A program made the position numbers and the translations under genes. A stretch of 64,000 bases of DNA from contig NC_052126.1 of assembly GCF_012273895.1 (NCBI RefSeq), forward strand, positions 1,935,218 through 1,999,217. The letters run 5' to 3'. Below are positions 13,091-25,200 of the stretch, in pieces. Under the pieces are notes generated by a model. It had not been told where the DNA came from. It was given only the letters and a program-made list of their open reading frames with translations, and did not search any database. The DNA comes from Zerene cesonia. Lineage: Eukaryota; Arthropoda; Insecta; Lepidoptera; Pieridae. Position 1 is the stretch's first letter; each line of letters starts with the position of its first letter.

Positions 13091-13208
13091 CAAGAGAATA
13101 ACACCTCTTTGTTACAAAACCCAATAAAAATAACAAATGTACATAATTATATTAATTTTCTAGAGATTCCATGTATTCTTTGATTCGTCGACGAATCTTT
13201 AGCGAACG

Positions 13209-13283
13209 CTACGATGCCTTGTGTTTCTTTCTTGCGTCGCGTCGCTCGCTCGGTGCGTGAGGTTTTAATTCTCGAACGTCCAA
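13209..13283 (-). CDS. Mctp: Mctp exon 17 (terminal)
   Basis: Acceptor CCTTCAG|TTG. It encodes LDVRELKPHAPSERRDARKK and ends HKAS with TAG at 13211-13209. ELKP and the basic C-terminus match the YQELKP tails of vertebrate MCTPs, which fixes the frame. A longer open frame through the same bases is a shadow. Confidence 0.9.
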   Translation of the reverse strand: MDVRELKPHAPSERRDARKKHKAS

Positions 13284-16200
13284 CTGAAGGAATATTGTTA
13301 TAAATACATTTTTTATTTTTGCGTATAATTTTAATAAAACTCATATAACTTTATAATTATCAAAATATATCGTGATGCATTTTTTTTCTGAACATTACAT
13401 TATTTTTTACTTGCAAAAGTACTAAAATAATATTTGCAAATACTCCATTATTACGATTGAATTAATGTTTAACGAAAACATTAATCTTATACTTTTAAAC
13501 GAGCAATTCTTGTATATATATAATTGGAATCTCGGAATCGGGTCCAACGATTTTCATGAAATTTAGTATATAGGGTGTTTCGGGGGCGATAAATCGATCT
13601 AGATAGGAATCTTTTTTAGAAAATGTCATATTCGTGTTTTATCGACTAAAACTTAGCGACTCTTCCTGACATCTATTGGCGAATAATAATACTAATACTA
13701 TTTTTTGGCAAATAATTAAAGTTCCAGCAGATGGCGTTGTTAAGTAACGAAGCCAATTGAGGTTAGACTAATTGTTTATATTGTTTTGTGTCTTCTTAAT
13801 GCGTGTTCACTTAAAAATGCCTAAACGATCTTGGAAAAAACGCTTATAAACAATCTAACTTCACGAAGTTAAACCGAGCAAAGCGGTCATCCAGGTACTA
13901 TAGTGATTACGGTACAAATAATGCGTTACTAAAAGGGATTAATTGTACAGAAGGGCTTATTGCTGAACAGCAATCTCTTACAGGCAACTTCATCTTTATC
14001 ATCTTCATCAAAAGATCAAGCTTTTATTATGGTTAGTTTGAATAAAAACAGAAGGCTTACCAATGTTTCGTCATCTGGTACTCTGGATAATAAGTCTAAC
14101 ACTTCGTTATTTGGTATTGTGTGCGGTCTTAAAATCTTTCTCGTAAACTTATTAACACCTAAAATTTAGATATATACTTTATGTTATATTGGTTTTAAGG
14201 TTGTTATCTGGCAATAAAGCTTGTTTTCTTTATTTCTTTCTTTATATATTAAAACAAAAGAAACCTGATAAATAGTGAAATGTATCGAACAGTAACTGGC
14301 TGATATAATAAGGAACAAATTTATTACTTCTTATATTAAATGACATTATTAAAATTTCCACGTAAAATCCCTATCATTATAATTATAACGCAAGTCTGTA
14401 ATTCTCTTCTTCACGTTTATAAAATCAATTTTGTTGAAATTTGGTACAAACACAGTCCGAGATCTGAGAAATGACATAGGATAGGTTTTATCCTGAACAT
14501 CCCACGGGAACGGCAAACGCGCCGTTTTTACTACGCGGGCGAAGCTGCGGGTGGAAATTAGTGTCATTTGATATATTTGAATGGATATAAAATATTTGTC
14601 TTTATAATTAATTATAGGGCTGTATCACTTGCTGATAATAGCCTATTTAACACGTATTTTTGTCCTATATTTTCATACATTAGCTTTTATTTTAACTGAC
14701 AGATAAGATAAACAGAACCTATCCTGAATGTTTAAAAATGACCAGTTAAATAATATAATAACTAAACTTACCCCACGCCATTAGTAAATATCTTAAAGGT
14801 ATCATATACAACACTGTCATCGCTCCGAAAAGCATAATTATTGCTAAGTAACTAAGATATGGCACCGTGAAGTTCATTAGGCTGAAAAAAGTACACCATT
14901 TTATTATTATTTGTTCAATAATACTTATTGTATATCACATTTAAACCCAAAAAGAAATGTGTAATAATTATGTTATCCTACTAATATTATAAATGCGAAA
15001 GTTTGTAAGGAAGGAACACACACAGTGTTTTGTTACTCTTTCACGCAAAAACTACTGAATCGAGATGTCCCAATGATTTAATTGGAAAAAAAATTGACAA
15101 TAGTTGATTATTGGCTAACAACCATTTTTTCTAAGTGGGGAAATCCTGGCTCTAGGCTTGGCTAACAACCAATATTAAGTAATAAAGAATCAACCCACTA
15201 AAACAATTAAGAAAAATGTAATTTTTTTTGCTTGACAAATATCAAATTGCTCTTCTGTAAAGTAACGAATATACAGATGTAATGACGGATAGGTCGATCT
15301 ATCAAAGCTAAAATACTATAATTAAACATACTTCTTAACAGCTTCTCCTAAAGACGCGACATATCCAATCGCGTTTTGCACAGTTTGCGTCACTTCTTGT
15401 ATCGCTTGAAGCCTCTCTTTTAATGACTTCTTCTCTTCCTGTGAATAAATTACTGTTATAAGGTTCAGAGAAAGTACGTAGGTGTTCGACGCAGTGGCGT
15501 AGCTAGGGGGACAAGGGCCCTGATGCATAGGGAAAGAATCGGGCCCTCCTCCCCTCTTTTCGCCTTCCTCCCCTCTTTCAAAGCTGAGGTTAAGAGGGCC
15601 CCCTAAGCTCCGGGACCCTGGTGCACTGCACCACCTGGCCCTATGATAGCTACGCCACTGGTTCGAAGTCATGTATTCTTATAATTGTTACTGAGAGAAT
15701 TATTATGAAATCTCATAATATTATAGATCTATTAAAAGCGAAGTTTATTTGGCATTCAGGGTTATGTATACGTTTAATCTATTGACTATATGAGAAAAAT
15801 GTTTATTGCTATGAAAATGAAAACTAAAATACATCGACTACAGAAAACGTTTTAGTCTTTATCATCATCATCATCATCAGCCCATATATGTTCCCACTGC
15901 TGGGACGCAGGCGTCCTATGAGGGTTTTGGTTATAATCCACCACGCTGGCCAATTGCGGGTTGGCAGATGTAACATGTCGTCGAACTTTAGATTCTTGGA
16001 CATGCCGGTTTCCTCACGATCTTTTCCTTCACCGTTTGATCAGTGATGATATTATCCACATGCGCAGATAAATTGAAAAATCAATTTATTTCTTGCACGC
16101 TCGCCTGTCTCGAACCCCGACTTATCGATATTAAGTTCGAGGTCCTCACCACTGAGCCACCACTGCTTTTAGTCTTATCTAGTTTTTTATTATAATCGGT

Positions 16201-19200
16201 GACTACATAAACGAGTTTTAAGACTTTAGAATATACACTATTTTTGTATTAATAACATATTATATGGAATATGCACACAGGTACTAGTAAGCGTATTAAA
16301 AAAAAAACTATTTACCTTATCCACTTCTTCTTCATCATCTTCTTCAGCCAGTAAATCATCATCGTCCACTGGTAGCAATAATGGGTTGCCACCTGAAATA
16401 ATTTATTTCATGTTATACTAGCTGGAACCTGCTTCCCTCGCGTCGTACTAGGTTAAAATGTAGCCTATGTGTTAATTAACTACTATTAACTATTATCTTT
16501 TCTTAATTTAGATCAAATTTAATTTTTAGGTTTATAGCATTGAAATGCTTTATAAATGAGAAATTTTTTCTATTCTTTCAAAATTTCTCTATTATCTATA
16601 TATTTAGAAAAATTCATACATATCCCAAAAGAGGTTTTTGCGTAAAGTAAAAGATACATGATGTTTCTTACTAACTTTCGCGTTTATAATATAAGTGGGA
16701 CAAACGTATATTTGCTTTGTATTTTAATTAAACTGACTTTTGGTAAGAAAAAAAAAAAATATGTGCGTATAATATATATACAGGTAAAGCTAATAAATGT
16801 GTGATAAAAAGTCTGTAGCTACCAGAGATCGCAATTTTTTATGTCTTGTCAAATAAAATGAATTAATCCTTATAATTACTTATGTATCTTTAAAATATTA
16901 ATAAGGCTTTGAGATACTTAATATTTTACATGTAATGGATATTTAGGGTAGGTTACAACTTTCGGATATGTTCCGTTTAGCTAATCTGTCAGCTAAAACG
17001 ACAAATAATGTATAAGAATACCTTTATCTCAAAATGCGTCAATTAGGCTAGCAGGAACTATATCAACAAGCGTTGAAACCGGCCCTTAGTATTTTAAAAT
17101 TATTCCTATATAAAACATAGAACATTGAATACATTTATAAATATTAATTAATATCACACGAAGTTAAAATGTATTCTAAATTAGTAGATATCAATTTGCA
17201 TGCAAACGAACAAACATTAAAACTTACTACTAAATAAAAATGATTTTAAATATTCCCGAGGACTTTTGTAGATGTTTAATTGTGCTATAAATAAAAGAGA
17301 AACAAAATTAATAGTAGTTTTAATTACGAAAAAAGATGTAAATAAAAATATTTTGGTTCTACGTCTATAAAAAAAAAATATTTAAAATGTACATAAGGAC
17401 TATGGAAAATACCATGAAAACTATTACAAGGACAGATAAATATGAGAATCCGTATTACAGCCATACTAGTAGTATTGTGTTATCTGTGGCAATACCTAGC
17501 TTTACTCAATACATTGCGTTTTTTCTAAACAAAGCAAAAATATCAATCCACACTAACCCGTCAATCTATATATAAGCCAATTCCTTGCGAAGAATACGAG
17601 CATTAGAAATGGCAACATCCACATTTCGTAGTAGTAACAGAAGGCAAGCCATGCTAGAAGACCAATGAAAGACAATATTTTTGATTCCCATTCGAAACAG
17701 TCCCTGAAAAGCAATTACAATAAATAATAATAATTACATATTTCAAAAATTTATTAATATCTTTGTGGGCTAACTTGATATTAATGAGAATTATCATATT
17801 TTTTATAATAAAATGTCTTTGAAGGCTAACTTAATGCAATATAGACAGATATTTTCAAAGTCCGTATTCCTACGGAATATCGGAATAAAAAGTTGCCTAT
17901 ATATATTGTTATTTTTGTGAATCACTGTTTAATATGTATTATAAAGAAAAAAATAAATGAAGATACTTTTTTATTCGAAAGACTTAAAATACTAGAGAAT
18001 GCTATCATTTAATGTCGTATTATCTAAATAAATTATACCTAATGGATGCAAATGGGTGTACGGTCGTACATAATGGTACAATAACTTGCCTTTTATAGAA
18101 ACTTTATTGTAAGCGCGTTTATTGATAACAACAATTGATTTCAATTGATATTCATTCCATGTCAATTGAGACAAGTGTGAGGGTATGCACATTTTTTCAA
18201 TTGCAGTAACCGGATACTTCCAGAAGTTTTTTAGTGTCTCTGCGATTGCGCTGCCCGCTTTTAAGGGGTAAGGGATAAGGAAAGGATTGATGGCTGGAAA
18301 AGAATGGAGAAGGAAGGGTCAGGAACATACTAGGTACTTAGTTACATAACATAAATACATCCATAGCAAGTACCTTGATAACTCAATACAGGTTCTAAAA
18401 TTATCGTTCAACATGTATCACCTAATATAAAAAATATAACTAATCTGAAGAAAACCTAACAAACAGACAAACAAAATTAAATAAGGTTAATATTATAAAG
18501 AATTAGGTAACTTACTGTAATATTTTCCCAACTTCAATGAACCACATGATGATGGCCTTTAGTCGCATGACGTTACGAATGAATAATTGTCTTTTGAATT
18601 TAGCTTCTTGGTGCATGTACTTAGGCTCTTTCGGATTTACTACTCGTATAGCTGCTTTTAACTAGGTACAGGAAGAAATTACTATTATTATTACATATAA
18701 TATATTAATATTGGTTACTATATACAATATATATATTAGTATAATAACTGTTTAAATAATATATAATGTGTAATTTTTGGCTTGTTGATACATTTTTTAT
18801 TTCTATTTCTATTATAGTTTTCATCACTTGAATAGATAATATATATAACTAGCTGACCCGGCAAACGCCGTTCTGCCTTATTCTTATCATTTATCAAAAA
18901 ATAGATGTTGGCTGATTCTCAGACCTACCCGAAATGTACACAAAATTTCAAAAGAATCGGTCCAGCCGTTTCGGAGGAGTTCGGTAAAAAAAGATTATAT
19001 AAGATTATAAAGTAAACAACGAAGATACGAAAAGAAATAATTTCAATGAATTAATCAGAACTCACCGGATTCCAAATCACAGACATTTCCAATAGAATTT
19101 GTGGATAGTTTCCTTTTGCTCTAGCTCGCATCTTCTTGTCTTTTAGCGCAAACCACCTTTTCTCCCCATTTCTTATATTTAACAACGGTATTGCCAGTTT

Positions 19201-22200
19201 ACCCAAAAACTCGACTTTATGGTCGTGATCCTCATCATATACCGTTATTTCTAAAATGGAACTTATGTCTTTGACTGTACTGAAAATATGCCAGGAGGTT
19301 AGTTAACGTACTAAAAAAATAAATAGTAATATTTTGTTACAGCCTAGAATTTAACTATCTTTTCATTTAAATAAATTAACATTACAAATGACATTTGATT
19401 GCAGTTTCAAAACTAAGTGCTTTAACTCGGTTTTCGTTTAAAATGTGCTGGTGTAATTACCTGTCTATTTATTTTCGTAAAATGTAACCATTAAATAAAA
19501 CTGATTTAAATCTCATCCTTACAGTATTTTTCGATTATGTTTTTTAAATGAGACACATTGGAACTCTTGTCTAATCTTCGTAGGCCTATGCATCAAATAA
19601 TATTTGACGATAATAAAGCGTATATATATATGCATATACATAGGCTTTATTATCCTCGTTATAGCGCGTGAGCTTAGAACCGAGGGGTCCTGGGTTCGAG
19701 TCCCGGTGGGGACGCAAAAAAAAAGTCTCGGTTTGGCAGGACACAGAAGGCTGATCACCTACTTGTTCATAAAGAAAATCGATCAGTGAAACAGATGTAC
19801 ATCATCTGCCCCATACCCCACTAGGGGACACGGGACTTCACTATATGCATATATACGTGCATATGTGCACCAAGCACTATGTTATTGTGTATTTAATAAG
19901 TTTAAAATTAATAATTTTATATCATTATGTTCTTTGGTAGCAAGTTACACAGGCTATATTTAATTTTTTTAGTTCCTTAACCAAGGGCCTAATATTCAAG
20001 ACTGCGATTAATCGTCTCTAAATATGTTATCCAAAAATCATATAAATTTTCAGAGACAATGCATTTTTGTCTATTGTCTATTGTCGGTGTAACAATAATC
20101 AATAATCGAGGTTAAACAACTGTTGGAATGGTTATAAATTAGATGGGCAACTATTTTTTTTAGTTACTTAGAAAACCTTTTTGAATTTCAACAACAGTTA
20201 ATTTCTGATTTGACTCTTACATGTCATCATCATCATCAGCCCAAATATGTTCCCACTGCTGGGACACAAGCCTCCTATGAGGGTTCCTTCCTATGAGGGC
20301 CTCTTACATGTAGTCTCAGATTATTAGCGAGTTTGAATTGACTATGACGTCACAACATGGCGGCGAATCGATCCTATTCTCAGTTACGCATAAACCAAAA
20401 CGACTTACAAAGTGAATATCTTCATCCAATTTGGCGTCAGCGTCTTATACTCTGTGTGCGTTTGTAGTCTTGCATTGCCCAACTCCAGGACACAAAACGG
20501 ATCAGATTTACCGCCCAAGTCGGCAGCTGCTAAGCCCTTAGCGCCATACACTTTAACACACAGCCATCCAACACCGCTGGATTGTTCGTTGAGGCGGAAC
20601 CACGCCTACAGAAAATCATATAATACATATATACGAACTTAACGTAAGTGTGGATGTTTGTGACTATTTCACACGAATACAACTTATAGAAAGAAAGAAA
20701 GAAAGAAAATACTTTTAATCACAAATACAACAACTTACAATTAATACATTTTGAGAATAACAAAAAAAAATAAAAATAAAAATTACATTTATCGTATCTA
20801 TTTTTAATTTTTTTTTAGTTTTATAGCATATTTCAATGCTTTTGGCGGGATCACGGGTGGTCGAGAAGCTAGGCGTTGCTACGGTTAGGCAAGAAACGCG
20901 GGTTCGAATCGCGCCCCGTGATCGAATTTTTTCCATTCTTTCAAAAGAATTTTATCGTATCTATATAAAATTTGGTAGGGATAGGTTATACTTTGTATTA
21001 GCATATAAGCTACTTTAGACCCGGGTATGGACATAAAGCAAATAATCTTTTTTAAAAACATAACCAACTTCTGATTACTCACATATCTTTTTTCGATATT
21101 CTGTATATCCCTAGGGTTTTCTCTATAGCTAGCCAGGTCAGTAATAGTTTCAGATTGAGTGGTACCACTTATAGTTAGGAGTAAAAATATCTGCCCATTT
21201 CCATCTTCTAGATCCTTCCATATGTTGTGAGTTTTTTCTCTTTCTAATTTTGATAGGTCTATTGTACATCTGAAAGCAAAATAGATAGGTCAATATAGAG
21301 TTTTAAATTTATATATATACTAATATTATAAAGCTGTCGAGTTTTTTTTTTGTTGGAACGCGCTAATCTCATGAACTGCTGGTCCGATTTGAAAATTCAT
21401 TTCAGTGTTAAATAGCCTATATATTGAGGAACGCTATAGGTTATAAATGTACCACGGGCGAAGCCGGGGCAGACCGGTAGTGAATATATATTATTGATGT
21501 GTTTTCAACACGCTATTGTTAGCGCCACCTGTATGTTAGTATGTAATCTACTCCTTTAGAGTCGATTTTGACCCATAGATTTAATACATACATTGTAATC
21601 ATTGGTTGGTTACAATTCAATAATTTATCTTAGGATTAAATTATTTCCTTACTCTGTATTCCTTATTTATAAGAGCAAGTCTAGTTGATTCGATCATTAC
21701 AGCGTGTTTTTTAACTGTATGTATTTATGATTAGTATATTGATATATGGATGTTTGTTCTAATGATTCCCACAATCAATTCGATATTTTAATATGCAAAA
21801 ACACTGGAACTTCCTATAGTTACGACGACTATATAAATTATATCTATTTTAATGGATATCACGTGAATCCACGGGCTAAAACTAGTTCCTGATAGAAGTA
21901 CCACTAGGTCAAGGTTTGATAAGTAGCGTATACGTAGTATGTGTGTTAAACTATTTTAAAGATAACAACAGAGTTACGTCAGCAAATAGGTTAGTTCCGG
22001 AACTCTAAAAACAACTATTTAACTAATAAACTTCTTGGATAAATCATTATTTTACAACTGATTAAACAAAACACTACTTTAATCATTTCTATCAAGCAAA
22101 TTTGAAAATGAAAGAGTTTTTGAACAAATTAAATTAAATAAGGACAATAAACACATGTCTATATAAAGAGACTTCATTTTAATACTTATTTATATGCTAA

Positions 22201-25200
22201 GAAAGTATGTGCGAAAGAATTTTATTGGCATCAGTACAATAATATCGTTCATCCTTGTATCACCAAATGCTATCTACAATTTATTTACCAGTTACCATTT
22301 ATGGTAGTATCTAAATGATATATTAAAATTTAAAACCGAAGAGTTTGTGAGTTTGTTTGAACACACTATCTCAAGAATTACTGGTCCCATTTGAAGTATT
22401 TTTTTAGTGACAGATAGTACATTTACGAAGTAAGGCTATATGTTATAAATATATCATATATGACATGCGTCGCACAGCTAGTATGCTATATTTACCTTCC
22501 CAAGAAGTCGTCTTTCGTCTGCTTATCTTTATCCCATACAGTGACTTCCAGTATCTGTTCCTGATCATCATACAGGTGCAGGTCAAACTGCTCCAACCAG
22601 GATGGATGTAGAGATTTCCATACAACCTTGCTTTTGTATTTTTCGTTACCTAACCTGTAACAATGCGAAACAATAATAACGAAATGGGACATTTACGGAT
22701 TTCTATTATACAGAAAATCTAATGTTTCAAAAACCCGCTGTTAACATAGAGAGTTGATAAATTCAAAACTTTGCAACACATTCACAGTTATAAATTCTCA
22801 CAAAACACACGAACATACACTCGCACACAAATGCACCCATACAAAAAAAGCAGTCGAATTCAGAAGCTCTTTCGTTTTGGGAACGTCGGTAAAAATTGGT
22901 AAGACTTTATCTGATATAATGAATCGAAAGCAAATACTTTTCTTTTGACCCCAAGACAAATAGCACAACAAATATCATAAAAGATAATCACTGAGACTAC
23001 TGGAGTAATAATGTATAATTTCTTCAATAACGTTACATAATTTTTAAACGACGCAACCACTTTTTTAAATAGGCTTAATTCCGGTACAAACCTGAACAAA
23101 ATAGCATACATAATACGGCTTTAAATAACAAACATCTATACCTAAACTTGCAGTAAGGGTCACTCGATCTCGTGTCCAGATCCATGGGTGGGAGGTTCTT
23201 GGCTTCCACCAGCACGATAGTCACTACGGAACTCCATATTTGAGCTTTTAGCCGCTTGTTCACGTCACTTAAGCGCGTGTTCTTTAGGAGGTACTGCAAA
23301 GAAGATTTGTTATAGGTAATTCATCTAATATTTAAGTGTAGAAAGAATTTAAGATAGTTAGGGAGGAATTTTGTCAGGTATGTATTATTGATGCAGTGTG
23401 ACAATTTATAACAGGTATTGCGATTAAAAAGTCTGAAAATAAATGATGCGTGCCTGTTTGTCCACACGTTTATGGAAAGTGTTGATCAGATTGTACCTGT
23501 GTAATTTATTTATTTTTTTGTTCTAGTTTAATTGTAGGAAAATAGACCAATATTCATTAAACGTCGTTTTATATTATTAAAATATGTGCCACATTGTCTC
23601 ATCAATAAAATTCTATTAAAAATAATTCAATAAAATATTTCGTTAGGTTATTATGTTCAATAAAGAAAGAAAAAATACTTATTTAACACCACATAATTTA
23701 GTTTGCCAAATCTATACAAAACGAAGAAATAAAAATATATAGATAACTTTAATAGATTAATAAAAATGTGGACTCATAGCTCAGTGTGGTGTTTAAAAGG
23801 GTAACTGTTCAGCATGTGTTACCCGTAATGCGCAGCGCTGACAACGCAATAAATAAAATTGCACATCAATTTTCTCGTAACGTTTAATGAACTAGTGTCT
23901 TGTGTAGAAATTTTGTTGTAATGTTTTGCTCTAGTTCATACAAAAACCTCAATTATTTTGTTAAGATGTGAAGGGAAAATGTTAAGGATCTTGCTTTAGC
24001 AAATCCTTGATTGTTATTAAAGACAAGTGTAGGTTGGGATTTGGAAGATGGGGATTCTAGATAAATGTAATTAATACGTTTAATCTTTGGGTTGCTTGAG
24101 TTTATGTTAGTGGTTAACACAAATATACACAAACGTATCCACAATCTCTTGATTAAAAGTTATATAGTATTATATTGATGATTAAGAATAAAACACCCAA
24201 TACTCAAATACTGGAGAACTTATAGTAATTTAGTAGCATAGAACATATAATGTTAACCACAACCGTGAAATCTGTATAGGTACGACGTTTATATAGTACA
24301 CAATATTTAATAAAGGTTAGTACATAACAAAAACGAAACGATATCATTAGTAATTATAGATCCCAAGACAAATAACACAACAACATTGACCACGTTTTTA
24401 TATGATTTATGGCAGAACAAGCAAAATAGGAGATGGGCCACCTTATGTTAAGTGGTCACCAGCGCTCAATAACACTTGTAACTGATGTTGCATGAGCTTT
24501 CCCAGTCTTGTAAGAAAGTAGGACGTTACCACACCAAGTGTTAGACACAATGTGTATCCAAAGAACTGTACCCTATGTATCCTGTCGCTTCTATTCTTTA
24601 GCCTTGGAAAGCGACTGCCAATCTTCTCTATAATGTCTGTACATGTGTTTATTGCGAACGGAATGTCGACACTCTGTCCAGGGGGGAGACTTCCAGCTCT
24701 TGGTCTGATTTCGCTTCTGTGGATTTGTATTTATTTACACTAAATATCTTTAAACGCTTTTGTAAACAACTACTGTTGAACATTCTTTTGAAAGGTTAAT
24801 AAAATTTCTCACAAAATATATTATGATTCTTAATTATTATTATCACGAATCGTTTGTTATTTCACTATAGGCAAAATATAATCAGATTTCCATAAAGCTA
24901 TGTGACACATTTTAATAAGGCCATTGCAAATAAGATGTCGTCAGATGCCGTAAAGAAGCTTGAGATATAAGATAGGAAAGGTTTATGAAGTCATTGACCG
25001 TTAATACTTTTACACCAAGGTCCCGAATTCAGATTACCCATAAAGACAAGATTTTCATTTCGATAATCAGAAATGTACGACAGAATATTCCGAATGTTTA
25101 TAGGTGTTTCTATTGAAAGCGATGATATTAAAATGTTAATATTTACAGGGTGATATAATTGTATCTATAAGTACATAGTAGTATTCTTAGTATTAGTTCA

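Larger units (their letters stand above)
13284..23141 (-). other. Introns 6-16 of Mctp (400-1230 nt each)
   Basis: Compact introns that contain repeats but no further exons, since all neighbouring phases join. Repeats listed separately: the fragments at 14336, 18849, 21317 and 22333, SINEs at 15861 and 19650, the hAT-type MITE at 15492 and the tRNA-like unit at 20849. A GAAA microsatellite lies near 20690-20710. Unlisted decayed SINE tails are at 13497-13640, 14982-15075, 16418-16700, 18222-18330 (the 'ccttacccc' SINE family) and 20226-20300 (the 'gttcccactgctggga' family). Confidence 0.7.

Noticed and set aside
13147..13344. 65-codon minus-strand frame over the last Mctp exon
   Set aside because: Wrong frame: the ELKP motif and incoming phase 0 fix the other frame, which stops at 13209.
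15322..15672. 116-codon minus-strand open frame
   Set aside because: It fuses the hAT-like MITE (15492-15660) with real Mctp exon 14 (15332-15438). Only the exon part is coding, and an acceptor separates them.
20849..20923. A functional tRNA gene
   Set aside because: No anticodon arm could be placed and the T-stem has a mismatch, so it is called only tRNA-like.
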